DNA from: an uncultured Peptococcaceae bacterium
GTDB lineage: Bacteria; Bacillota; Dehalobacteriia; UBA4068; JAAVYR01
Length of the DNA stretch: 14,286 nucleotides
Assembly: GCA_949739465.1 (NCBI GenBank)
Contig: CATIYQ010000095.1
Span: 1-14,286 of the forward strand
Direction of reading: 5' to 3'
The translations under genes were made by a program, and so were the position numbers. Position 1 is the stretch's first letter. Each line of letters opens with the position of its first letter. This document shows, in pieces, positions 1 to 7,126 of this stretch. The notes beneath the pieces were generated by a model, which worked only from the letters and a program-made list of their open reading frames with translations, was not told the origin of the DNA and ran no database searches.

Positions 1-984
1 ATGAATTACGGCGGTCAAGCAGTTATCGAAGGCGTCATGATGCAAGGTCCCGAGGGCAATGCAGTGGCAGTGAGAACTGCTGACGGAAATATAAAAACCA
101 AAGTATCCAGAAGAAAACCTTGGCGGGAGAAAAATCGGATTTTAAGCCTGCCCATTATCCGTGGCTGCGTAACGCTGGTAGACTCCATGGTCAATGGTAT
201 CTCTATCCTTACCTGGTCGGCAGCGCAGGTAGGCGAGGCGGAAGATGAAAAACTGACGAAAAAAGATATTGCTTTTGCCCTCATCTTTGCGGCGTTGTTT
301 TCCATTGGTCTTTTTATTGTCATTCCTGTTTTTGCCGCCTCTTTTTCTGTGGATAAAGTAGGCTCCTTCGGCAGAAGCTTTTTAGAAGGAATTTTGCGTA
401 TCGGCATTTTCTTGGGCTATGTGATTATCGTAGGGCAGATGTCCGATATGAAACGGTTATTCGGCTATCACGGCGCAGAGCATAAAACCATCGCCGCCTA
501 TGAAGCGGGGGTAGAGCTAACGCCTGAAAATGCGAAAAATTATTCTCGGATTCACCCTCGGTGTGGCACCAGTTTTATTTTTATGACCATGATTTTAATG
601 ATTTTGGTGTTTTCCGTGGTAGGGCAGACCACCCCTATCAAGCGGATTTTTATCAAGATTCTTTGTATGCCTTTGGTAGCGGGCATTTCCTTTGAAGTGT
701 TCCGTCTGCCGTTGAAATTCCCTAACAGCATCATTGTCAAAGCGTTGGTTGCTCCCGGGCTTTGGACTCAACGGCTGACCACCAAAGAACCAACCCTAGA
801 TCAGTTGGAAGTTGCCATTGCCGCGCTTACCTCTGTACCCGGCTTTGTTCCTTCTTATGCAGCGGAAGAAAAAAGCAGTTGTCCTTTCTTAGGAGAGGGG
901 AGCGGCTGCGGAAAAAAGGAGAACGCCCCTGTGCACACTCAAACCAATACTGTAAGCGCCAATCCTAGCTTGCATCATTTATAG
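1..984 (+). CDS. yqhQ: DUF1385 (YqhQ-like) membrane protein
   Basis: Multipass membrane protein of the DUF1385/YqhQ family; its biochemical function is not established. Family signatures are clear: YGGQAVIEGVMM at residues 3-14, the HGAEHK motif at 157-162, HPRCGTSF from residue 185, and the usual end TKEPTLDQLEVAIAAL near 260-275. Hydrophobic segments lie around residues 90-113, 125-145, 192-210 and 215-230. After the normal family end there is an extra tail of about 50 residues containing Cys294 and Cys303 and a Gly/Ser/Lys-rich stretch. The ATG is the first base of the window, so a slightly longer N-terminus cannot be excluded, although the motif position fits a near-complete protein. The gene precedes prfA by 55 bases, an arrangement common in Firmicutes, often with rpmE further upstream. 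Family assignment is firm, role unknown. Confidence 0.93.
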   Translation: MNYGGQAVIEGVMMQGPEGNAVAVRTADGNIKTKVSRRKPWREKNRILSLPIIRGCVTLVDSMVNGISILTWSAAQVGEAEDEKLTKKDIAFALIFAALFSIGLFIVIPVFAASFSVDKVGSFGRSFLEGILRIGIFLGYVIIVGQMSDMKRLFGYHGAEHKTIAAYEAGVELTPENAKNYSRIHPRCGTSFIFMTMILMILVFSVVGQTTPIKRIFIKILCMPLVAGISFEVFRLPLKFPNSIIVKALVAPGLWTQRLTTKEPTLDQLEVAIAALTSVPGFVPSYAAEEKSSCPFLGEGSGCGKKENAPVHTQTNTVSANPSLHHL

Positions 985-991
985 CGGCGTC

Positions 992-1038
992 TTTTTATCA
1001 CTCTGAAAGTACAAAAAAGAAAAAAGTGAGGATAAAAA
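992..1038 (+). promoter_or_regulatory. Possible RBS-pairing hairpin before prfA
   Basis: The bases TTTTTATC (992-999) are complementary to GATAAAAA (1031-1038). With one bulged A, CTC (1001-1003) then pairs with GAG (1028-1030), which is part of the prfA Shine-Dalgarno GAGG (1028-1031). The stem is AU-rich with a long A-rich loop, so it would be weak. It could mildly modulate initiation of release factor 1, or it could be chance in A/T-rich sequence. Confidence 0.25.
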
Positions 1039-1039
1039 G

Positions 1040-2110
1040 ATGATTGAAAAATTAGCCGCTTTGGAAGAAAAGTATGATACATTGACGGACTTAATCGCCC
1101 AGCCGGAGGTTATCGCCGACCAGGAAGCCTGGACCAAACACATGAAAGCCCACGCGGAGCTGGAGGAAGTGGTTTCTACCTATCGGGAATATAAAAAATG
1201 CGTGACGGGTATTGCTGATGCGAAACTGATGATAGAAGATAAATCCGACCCGGAAATGGCGGAAATGGCCCAGTTGGAGTTAGACGAATTGCTGCCATTA
1301 AAAGAGGAGTTGGAACGGAAACTTAACATCTTACTGCTGCCCAAAGATCCCAACGATGATAAAAACGTACTCTTGGAAATTCGCGCCGGTACCGGCGGCG
1401 ATGAAGCCGGGCTTTTCGGTGGGGACCTAATGAAGATGTATATGCGCTATGCAGATAAAAACGGTTGGCGGACGGAAATGATGGAGTCTAATATTACCGA
1501 CTTGGGCGGTGTGAAAGAAGCCATTATTCTCATCGAAGGGCAAGGGGTATACAGCCGTCTGAAGTTTGAAAGCGGCTTCCATCGGGTGCAGCGTGTGCCT
1601 GCTACCGAATCCAGCGGACGGATTCATACCTCTGCCGCTACCGTTGCGGTATTGCCGGAAGCGGAAGAAGTGGAAGTGGAAATTAACCCTAACGATGTAC
1701 GCATCGACGTATTCTGTGCCTCTGGTCCCGGGGGACAGTGTGTAAACACCACTCAATCTGCTGTGCGGGTAACCCATATTCCCACAGGTATCGTGGTATC
1801 CTGCCAAGATGAAAAATCTCAGCACAAAAACAAAGACAAAGCCATGCGGGTATTACGTGCCAGAGTCTTAGAAAAAATGCAGGCGGAAGCGGCAGGAGAA
1901 CAGGCTAGCACCAGAAAAAGCATGGTAGGTAGCGGCGACCGTTCCGAGCGGATTCGCACCTATAACTTCCCTCAAGGGCGGGTAACGGACCACCGTATTG
2001 GGCTTACCCTCCATAAATTGGAATGGATTTTACAGGGGGATTTAGACGAACTGATTGACGCGCTCATTACTACTGACCAGGCAGAACGGTTAAAATCTAT
2101 GGATAACTAA
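1040..2110 (+). CDS. prfA: Peptide chain release factor 1 (RF1)
   Basis: Cytoplasmic class I release factor that recognises UAA and UAG in the ribosomal A site and triggers hydrolysis of peptidyl-tRNA. At 356 residues it has the normal family length. The codon-reading tripeptide is PAT at residues 187-189, in VQRVPATESSGRIHTSA; this is the RF1 form, where RF2 would have SPF. The catalytic GGQ is at 231-233 in a GPGGQCVNTTQSAVR context, with Gln233 as the expected methylation target of PrmC, the next gene. The acidic N-terminal helical domain (1-100) and the GTGGDEAGLF segment near 116 are also typical. The ATG at 1040 has GAGG eight bases upstream. The gene ends in a 12-base near-duplication that leads directly into prmC. 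Confidence 0.98.
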   Translation: MIEKLAALEEKYDTLTDLIAQPEVIADQEAWTKHMKAHAELEEVVSTYREYKKCVTGIADAKLMIEDKSDPEMAEMAQLELDELLPLKEELERKLNILLLPKDPNDDKNVLLEIRAGTGGDEAGLFGGDLMKMYMRYADKNGWRTEMMESNITDLGGVKEAIILIEGQGVYSRLKFESGFHRVQRVPATESSGRIHTSAATVAVLPEAEEVEVEINPNDVRIDVFCASGPGGQCVNTTQSAVRVTHIPTGIVVSCQDEKSQHKNKDKAMRVLRARVLEKMQAEAAGEQASTRKSMVGSGDRSERIRTYNFPQGRVTDHRIGLTLHKLEWILQGDLDELIDALITTDQAERLKSMDN

Positions 2111-2122
2111 ATGGATAATTAA
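2099..2122 (+). repeat. 12-bp tandem near-duplication at the prfA stop
   Basis: ATGGATAACTAA (2099-2110) is followed directly by ATGGATAATTAA (2111-2122), differing at one base. The first copy encodes the last three residues (Met-Asp-Asn) and stop of RF1. The second copy repeats the same three codons and a second in-frame stop, and fills the entire gap to the prmC ATG at 2124. It looks like a slippage duplication. Confidence 0.8.
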
Positions 2123-2123
2123 A

Positions 2124-3011
2124 ATGAAGCTGAAAGAAATATGGCGGCAGCAAGCGGCGGAAATGGTCGCCGCTGCTCCCGAAGAAGAACAAGAAGCCAA
2201 GGCAGCCGAAGCATGGGAAGTGTGTCGGTTGTTATTGGCTTTCGTCTTACATTGCGAAGCAAAAGAATTACGGCTGAGGCAGGAGGTAGAACTGTCTGCT
2301 GCTGAAGCGGAACGGTTTACGGCTCTTTGCATGAGGGCGAAAAAGGGCTATCCCGTCCAATATTTAACAGGGGAACAGGAATTTATGTCCTTACCTTTTT
2401 CTGTGGGGGAAGGGGTGCTGATTCCCCGCTGGGAGACGGAGCTGTTGGTGGAAAAAGCTTTGGCGTTGCTGCCCAAGGACGAGCCTATATTGCTAGCAGA
2501 TATCTGCACTGGCAGCGGGGCAATCGGCGTTAGCCTCTGTCATTATCTGCCTCTTGCCTATTGCTTTGCTGTGGATATGAGCGAAATAGCCCTTGCCTAT
2601 GCTAAAGAAAACAGCAGGAGAAATCGGGTGCAGGATAGAATGACTTTCTTACAAGGGGATTTGCTTACGCCTTTAAAGGAGCGGCAGCGTCAATCTGCGA
2701 GTTTTGCCCTAGATATGATTTTATCCAATCCACCCTATGTAACCGAGGCGGAAATGAAAGCGTTGCCTGAAAACGTCCGCCATGAGCCGTCTCTTGCTTT
2801 GTATGGCGGGGAAGACGGGTTGGATTTTTATCGGCGGTTGGCAGTGGATGGACCGGCTCTTCTTAAGAAGGGCGGCTGGCTCTGTGTAGAGTGCGGCTAT
2901 ACTCAAGGATTGGCGATTAAAGAACTGTGGGAGCGGAGCGGTTTACAAAGGACAGAAATCTGTCAGGACTATGCAGGGAAAGACCGTATGGTCATGGGAC
3001 AGAAAAAATAG
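2124..3011 (+). CDS. prmC: Release factor glutamine N5-methyltransferase
   Basis: SAM-dependent enzyme that methylates the glutamine of the GGQ motif in RF1 and RF2, raising termination efficiency. A helical N-terminal substrate-binding domain (about 1-90) contains QYLTGEQEF and leads into IPRWETELLVE. The Rossmann SAM-binding motif starts at Asp126 (DICTGSGAIG), and the catalytic NPPY is at residues 202-205. At 295 residues it is slightly longer than the usual 275-290, the N-terminus being Ala/Glu-rich. The ATG at 2124 lies 13 bases after the prfA stop and has no recognisable Shine-Dalgarno; the preceding bases are the duplicated prfA end. Translation is therefore probably coupled to termination on prfA. 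Start choice is moderately sure, function very sure. Confidence 0.96.
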   Translation: MKLKEIWRQQAAEMVAAAPEEEQEAKAAEAWEVCRLLLAFVLHCEAKELRLRQEVELSAAEAERFTALCMRAKKGYPVQYLTGEQEFMSLPFSVGEGVLIPRWETELLVEKALALLPKDEPILLADICTGSGAIGVSLCHYLPLAYCFAVDMSEIALAYAKENSRRNRVQDRMTFLQGDLLTPLKERQRQSASFALDMILSNPPYVTEAEMKALPENVRHEPSLALYGGEDGLDFYRRLAVDGPALLKKGGWLCVECGYTQGLAIKELWERSGLQRTEICQDYAGKDRMVMGQKK

Positions 3012-3033
3012 CAAGTAACAGGCAGGAAGAAAC

Positions 3034-4080
3034 ATGGAAACAAAATTTTGGCGGTTAGACCGAGAACAAATAGATGAAGAGAAAATCAACGAGGCGGCAG
3101 CGCTGATTCGTCAAGGGGAAGTGGTTGCGTTTCCCACGGAGACAGTGTATGGCTTAGGGGCAAACGCTCTTGACGACCAAGCAGTGAAGAAAATCTTTGT
3201 CGCCAAGGGCAGACCTAGCGATAATCCTCTCATTGTCCATGTAGCAACCATAGCTCAGGCGGAAGCGGTGGCGGAGATAAGTCCTTTGGCTCGTAAGCTG
3301 ATGGAGACCTTTTGGCCTGGACCTCTGTCTATCGTCCTACCAAAAAAAGATGGCGTGGCGGCAAGCGTTACGGCAGGGCAAGAGACTGTAGCGGTGCGTA
3401 TGCCTAATCATCCGGTAGCGTTGGCGCTGATTCAGGCGGCAGGAGTGCCCATTGCTGCTCCCAGTGCCAATCTCTCTGGCAAGCCCAGTCCTACCGCGGC
3501 AGACCATGTCTATCACGATTTAAAAGGACGGATTCCTTGTATTTTGGGAGCGGAGGATACCAAAGTAGGCGTGGAGTCTACGGTGGTTCAGGTATGCCAA
3601 AATCCTTGCGTGTTGTTACGACCGGGGGCGGTGACCAAAGAACAGCTAGAAGCCTATTGCGGAAAAATCCTTTTGCCAAACAAAAAACAAATGGAAATCC
3701 CCCAAGCGCCGGGCATGAAATATACCCACTATGCGCCGGAGGGCAAGGTTTATTTGGTGGAAAACGAAGCGGAATTGCAGGTGGCTTACCGCCATTGGCA
3801 AACTCAAGGGAAAAAGATTGTCATCTTAATCCCTAATCAATGGCGGGGTGTGATTAAAGATCTTTCAGACGAGCAAATATTCTTATTGGGAGATGCAGAA
3901 AATCTATCGGAAATTGCCGCCGCCGTCTTTAAGGGGTTGCGCTATTGTGATGATATGGGCGCAGAAATCGTCCTTGCCGCATCTTGCGGTGAAGAAGGCA
4001 TCGGCATGGCGGTGATGAACCGATTGACAAAAGCGGCGCAAAAGGAGAAGTGGTCAGATGACGGAACAGATAGAAAATAA
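3034..4080 (+). CDS. ywlC: L-threonylcarbamoyladenylate synthase, Sua5 type
   Basis: Makes threonylcarbamoyl-AMP from threonine, bicarbonate and ATP, the first step of t6A37 synthesis on ANN-decoding tRNAs; a TsaB/D/E complex encoded elsewhere would transfer the group. The N-terminal YrdC/TsaC domain spans about residues 12-210, with FPTETVYGLGANA, KGRPSDNPLIVH, FWPGPLSIVLPK, the SANLSGKPSPT stretch and GVESTVV. A linker with PGMKYTHYAPEG (near 228-239) leads to the C-terminal Sua5 domain (about 240-340). This makes it the long Sua5/YwlC form (348 residues), not the short TsaC form. AGGAAG at 3024-3029 supports the ATG at 3034. It starts 22 bases after prmC, and its last 23 bases overlap the following phosphatase gene. 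Confidence 0.96.
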   Translation: METKFWRLDREQIDEEKINEAAALIRQGEVVAFPTETVYGLGANALDDQAVKKIFVAKGRPSDNPLIVHVATIAQAEAVAEISPLARKLMETFWPGPLSIVLPKKDGVAASVTAGQETVAVRMPNHPVALALIQAAGVPIAAPSANLSGKPSPTAADHVYHDLKGRIPCILGAEDTKVGVESTVVQVCQNPCVLLRPGAVTKEQLEAYCGKILLPNKKQMEIPQAPGMKYTHYAPEGKVYLVENEAELQVAYRHWQTQGKKIVILIPNQWRGVIKDLSDEQIFLLGDAENLSEIAAAVFKGLRYCDDMGAEIVLAASCGEEGIGMAVMNRLTKAAQKEKWSDDGTDRK

Positions 4081-4729
4081 AGAACAGAAACGGGAAGAAC
4101 AAGAAAACACTGCTTACCAAAGAGAAGTAGGCAAGGTGAATTTGTTGGTGAACTATGCGGAGGACGCCACACGGATTTTATTTGTCTGCACCGGGAACAC
4201 TTGCCGCAGTCCAATGGCAGAAGCTATCATGAAGCATATGATACAAAAAGACGGCAGGGAAGCGGATTTTGAAGTTCTTTCCGCCGGTATTATGGCGCAA
4301 ACGGGAGAGGGAGCGTCTAATCTCGCCTGGCAAACTATGTCTGAAATGGGGCTTGATGTAAGTTGGCATCGGGCGAGACAGCTCAACGGCTACATGATGC
4401 AAGAGGCACACTTGGTTTTTACCATGACTCGTGCCCATAAAGAGCTGCTTGCCTTTCAATATCCTAACTGTGCCGGGAAAATCTGGCTGGTTACGGAGTA
4501 TGCCGAGGCGATAAAAAACGGCTTATTTGATAAATTGCTGAAAAAAACAGAATCTGCGGGAGAGGAAACGGAACATGAGGCAGGGCAAGAGGACGCATCT
4601 GCCGCCCCTGTTCCTGAGATTTTCGATCCCTATGGCTATGACATCGAAACCTATCAGCAGTGCGCCTATCAGCTTCAAGAAAATCTGACCATGATTTGGG
4701 ATTTCTTAAAAGGGGCGAGAAAAGCATAA
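4058..4729 (+). CDS. ywlE: Low-molecular-weight protein arginine phosphatase
   Basis: Cytoplasmic phosphatase of the LMW-PTP fold. The P-loop CTGNTCRS occupies residues 44-51, with nucleophile Cys44 and Arg50; the general acid is Asp190 in FDPYGYD. Thr48 replaces the Ile/Leu/Val of tyrosine phosphatases. In B. subtilis YwlE the equivalent threonine gives selectivity for phosphoarginine, so reversal of McsB-type arginine phosphorylation is the likely role. The protein is long for the family (223 against about 150 residues): there is a polar N-terminal extension of about 38 residues and an acidic low-complexity insertion (about 160-188) before the DPYG loop. The ATG at 4058 has a good AAGGAG and lies inside the end of the preceding gene (23-base overlap), so the extension appears real. 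A GTG at 4137 has weaker start signals. Confidence 0.93.
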   Translation: MTEQIENKEQKREEQENTAYQREVGKVNLLVNYAEDATRILFVCTGNTCRSPMAEAIMKHMIQKDGREADFEVLSAGIMAQTGEGASNLAWQTMSEMGLDVSWHRARQLNGYMMQEAHLVFTMTRAHKELLAFQYPNCAGKIWLVTEYAEAIKNGLFDKLLKKTESAGEETEHEAGQEDASAAPVPEIFDPYGYDIETYQQCAYQLQENLTMIWDFLKGARKA

Positions 4730-4772
4730 AATCATAAATCGGGAAAAGAGACTAGGTTTTTTTCTCAGATTA

Positions 4773-4781
4773 TGGTAAAAT
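4773..4781 (+). promoter_or_regulatory. Candidate extended -10 promoter for rpiB-glyA
   Basis: TGGTAAAAT matches an extended -10 element (TG, one base, then TAAAAT at 4776-4781). No good -35 box is visible about 17 bases upstream. The 93-base AT-rich gap between the phosphatase gene and rpiB is the only sizeable spacer in this part of the + strand, so a promoter here is plausible. It is inferred only from the motif. Confidence 0.4.
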
Positions 4782-4822
4782 AAAAAAATAGAAAAATATA
4801 ACAAGATAAGGAGGGGGCTGCT

Positions 4823-5260
4823 TTGAAAATCGCTTTAGGCTCTGACCATGCCGGTTTCTCATTGAAGGAAACCATTAAGGAGCATTTATCATCACAAGGC
4901 TATGAAATCATTGATTGCGGTACGGACAGCGAAGAAAGCGTTGATTATCCTGATTTCGGCGCAAAAGTGGCAAAGACCATTTGCGACGGCGTATGTGAAA
5001 AGGGGATTCTTGTCTGCGGTACCGGTATCGGCATTTCTATTGCCGCCAATAAACTGCCGGGGATTCGCGCAGCAGTATGTCATGATTTGTTTACTGCCCA
5101 AGCGTCACGGGAACACAATGACGCCAATATTTTAGCTATGGGCGCAAGGGTGATTGCGTCGTCACTTGCTCTTGAGATGGTAGACTTGTGGCTTGCAACA
5201 CCGTTTTCAGGCGGTCGCCACCAAAGAAGAATAGATAAAATCTCTGCATTGGAAAAATAA
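4823..5260 (+). CDS. rpiB: Ribose-5-phosphate isomerase B
   Basis: Interconverts ribose 5-phosphate and ribulose 5-phosphate in the non-oxidative pentose phosphate pathway, supplying ribose for nucleotides. It is a RpiB/LacAB fold of 145 residues, the usual length. Visible motifs are GSDHAGF at the N-terminus, Cys65 in VCGTGIGISIAANK (the active-site base of RpiB enzymes), and HDLFTAQASREHNDANILAMGARV in two halves around residues 92-115, which carries phosphate-binding and ring-opening residues. The start is a TTG at 4823, set by a strong AAGGAGGGG (4808-4816) about six bases away; it puts SDHAGF where the family has it. The gene lies 48-54 bases before glyA, very likely in the same transcript. 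Confidence 0.96.
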   Translation: MKIALGSDHAGFSLKETIKEHLSSQGYEIIDCGTDSEESVDYPDFGAKVAKTICDGVCEKGILVCGTGIGISIAANKLPGIRAAVCHDLFTAQASREHNDANILAMGARVIASSLALEMVDLWLATPFSGGRHQRRIDKISALEK

Positions 5261-5314
5261 CAGAAAAAACAGAATCTTGGAAAAATCCCAAAACAAAGAA
5301 AGGTTGGATTGTTT

Positions 5315-6556
5315 ATGTTAGAATGGAAATATTTGGATACCGTTGACCCGGAAGTAGCGGACATTATCCGCAAAGAAGACGGCAGACAACAAGGGAATAT
5401 CGAGTTGATTGCCTCCGAAAACTTCACCAGTCTTGCTGTCATGGAAGCCCAAGGCTCTATCATGACCAACAAATATGCGGAAGGTTATCCGGGTAAAAAG
5501 TATTATGGCGGTTGTGAATTTATTGATATGGTAGAAAACTTGGCTATCGACCGGGCAAAGAAATTATTTGGCGCCGACCATGCCAACGTACAGCCTCACT
5601 CCGGCGCCCAGGCAAACACTGCCGTATATTTTGCTCTCTTAGAACCTGGTGATACCGTGATGGGGATGAGCTTAGACCACGGCGGGCACTTGACTCACGG
5701 CAGCCCGGTTAATCTCTCCGGGAAATATTTTAACTTCGTATCTTACGGTGTAGAAGCCGATACGGAAGTATTGGACTATAATCATGTACGGGAAATCGCC
5801 AGAGAATGCAAACCGAAAATGATTGTTGCCGGGGGCAGCGCATATCCCAGAACCATTGATTTTAAAGCGTTGCGGGAAATTGCCGACGAAGTAGGGGCCT
5901 ATCTCATGGTAGATATGGCGCATATTGCAGGTTTGGTAGCGGCAGGACTCCATCCAAATCCCGTCGAATATGCCGATATTGTTACCACCACCACCCATAA
6001 AACATTGAGAGGTCCGCGGGGCGGTTTGATTCTCTGCAAAGAAGAATATGCCAAAGCCATTGACAAAGCAGTGTTCCCAGGCATTCAGGGTGGTCCGCTT
6101 ATGCACGTCATTGCAGCCAAAGCTGTTGCTTTAAAAGAAGCCATGGAACCGGGCTTTGTCGACTATCAAAAACAAGTTGTCGCCAATGCCAAAGCGATGG
6201 CAAAAGGTTTGCAGGACAAAGGTTTCCGCATCGTTTCCGGTGGTACAGATACTCACAAAATGCTGGTAGACTTGAGAAGTAAAAACATCACCGGGAAAGA
6301 AGCAGAAAAGGCGTTGGATGAAGTAAGAATTACCTGTAATAAAAATACCATTCCCTTCGACCCTCAAAGTCCTTTCATTACCAGCGGCATTCGTCTTGGT
6401 ACCCCTGCTATCACCACTCGCGGCATGAAAGAAGACGCAGTGGCTAAAATCGTTGACGCTATTGATTTGACGCTTTCTAACATGAACGACGCAGCAAAAT
6501 GGGAACAAGCAAGAGCCATTGTGAAAGAATTAACGGAAAAATATCCCTTGTATTAA
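5315..6556 (+). CDS. glyA: Serine hydroxymethyltransferase
   Basis: PLP enzyme converting serine and tetrahydrofolate to glycine and 5,10-methylene-THF, the main source of one-carbon units for purines, thymidylate and methionine. Family marks include ENFTS near residue 32, YAEGYPGKKYYGG, VQPHSGAQAN, the aspartate in MVDMAHIAGL, and TTTTHKTLRGPRGG with the PLP-binding lysine at 229 when counted from the ATG at 5315. From that start the protein has 413 residues, close to the usual 412-417. An in-frame TTG at 5309 lies nearer the AAAGG (5299-5303), so a two-residue longer form is possible; I prefer the ATG. It sits between rpiB and the dCMP deaminase gene, and a long hairpin follows its stop codon. 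Confidence 0.96.
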   Translation: MLEWKYLDTVDPEVADIIRKEDGRQQGNIELIASENFTSLAVMEAQGSIMTNKYAEGYPGKKYYGGCEFIDMVENLAIDRAKKLFGADHANVQPHSGAQANTAVYFALLEPGDTVMGMSLDHGGHLTHGSPVNLSGKYFNFVSYGVEADTEVLDYNHVREIARECKPKMIVAGGSAYPRTIDFKALREIADEVGAYLMVDMAHIAGLVAAGLHPNPVEYADIVTTTTHKTLRGPRGGLILCKEEYAKAIDKAVFPGIQGGPLMHVIAAKAVALKEAMEPGFVDYQKQVVANAKAMAKGLQDKGFRIVSGGTDTHKMLVDLRSKNITGKEAEKALDEVRITCNKNTIPFDPQSPFITSGIRLGTPAITTRGMKEDAVAKIVDAIDLTLSNMNDAAKWEQARAIVKELTEKYPLY

Positions 6557-6567
6557 ATTCAGAAAAA

Positions 6568-6601
6568 CTATCTCTGTCTGCCTGAAGGCGGGCGGAGATA
6601 G
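6568..6601 (+). terminator. 15-bp hairpin after glyA, attenuator-like
   Basis: CTATCTCTGTCTGCC (6568-6582) and GGCGGGCGGAGATAG (6587-6601) pair over all 15 positions, three of them G-U, closing a TGAA tetraloop. The stem is preceded by AAAAA and followed by the weak T-containing TCTTGTATT. It could be a partial terminator or an mRNA stability element. The dCMP deaminase ribosome binding site begins only 12 bases later, and I see no promoter between them, so some read-through seems necessary. Confidence 0.6.
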
Positions 6602-6625
6602 TCTTGTATTGCGGAGGAATGCTAT

Positions 6626-7126
6626 ATGCGGCAAACATGGGACGAATATTTTATGAACATTGCCCATCAAGTGGCAACGCGGTCTACTTGCCTTCGCCGA
6701 CAGGTAGGGGCAGTGGCGGTCAGCCGTGATAATCGAATCTTAGGCACGGGTTATAACGGTTCTCTACCCGGCACGCCTCACTGTGATGTGGTGGGGTGTC
6801 TCAGAGATGAACTGGGCGTGCCTTCCGGGCAGCGGCAGGAAATCTGCCGTGCTCAGCACGCAGAAGCCAATGTCTGCAACTTCGCCGCTCGTCACGGGGT
6901 GGCCTTAGAAGGGGCAACCATGTATGTAACAGCCCAGCCTTGCACTACCTGTGTAAAAGCCATGGCAACGACGGGGATTCGCCGCGTCATCTTTGACAGC
7001 GAATATCCCGACCAACTTGCCTGTCAGCTGGCAAAGGAAGCGGGCATGGAGCTCATCAGCTTCCGTGAAATGGTGGAGCAGGCGGAAAAAGAGAATGGAA
7101 ACAGTGAGGAATCAGAAAAATCATGA
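6626..7126 (+). CDS. Deoxycytidylate (dCMP) deaminase, ComEB-like
   Basis: Zinc-dependent deaminase of the cytidine/deoxycytidylate family, predicted to convert dCMP to dUMP, the substrate of thymidylate synthase. Zinc ligands are His78 (HAE, with the proton-shuttling Glu80), Cys106 and Cys109 (PCTTC). The segment HCDVVGCLRDELGVPSG at about 52-68, followed by RQEICRAQHAEAN, is the insertion seen in dCMP deaminases rather than in tRNA adenosine deaminases; its His/Cys residues may bind a second metal. Length (166 residues) fits. GGAGG lies six bases before the ATG. Its TGA overlaps the ATG of the epimerase gene by four bases (ATGA), so the two are translationally coupled. B. subtilis calls the homologue comEB; no competence genes are nearby here. 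Confidence 0.93.
   Translation: MRQTWDEYFMNIAHQVATRSTCLRRQVGAVAVSRDNRILGTGYNGSLPGTPHCDVVGCLRDELGVPSGQRQEICRAQHAEANVCNFAARHGVALEGATMYVTAQPCTTCVKAMATTGIRRVIFDSEYPDQLACQLAKEAGMELISFREMVEQAEKENGNSEESEKS

Noticed and set aside
4743..4768. Terminator after the arginine phosphatase gene (T-run at 4757-4763)
   Set aside because: The only stem available relies on G-U and A-U pairs over about five positions; too weak to call.
5271..5294. Small TTGG/CCAA hairpin between rpiB and glyA
   Set aside because: Only four to five base pairs with no U-tract; not distinguishable from chance.
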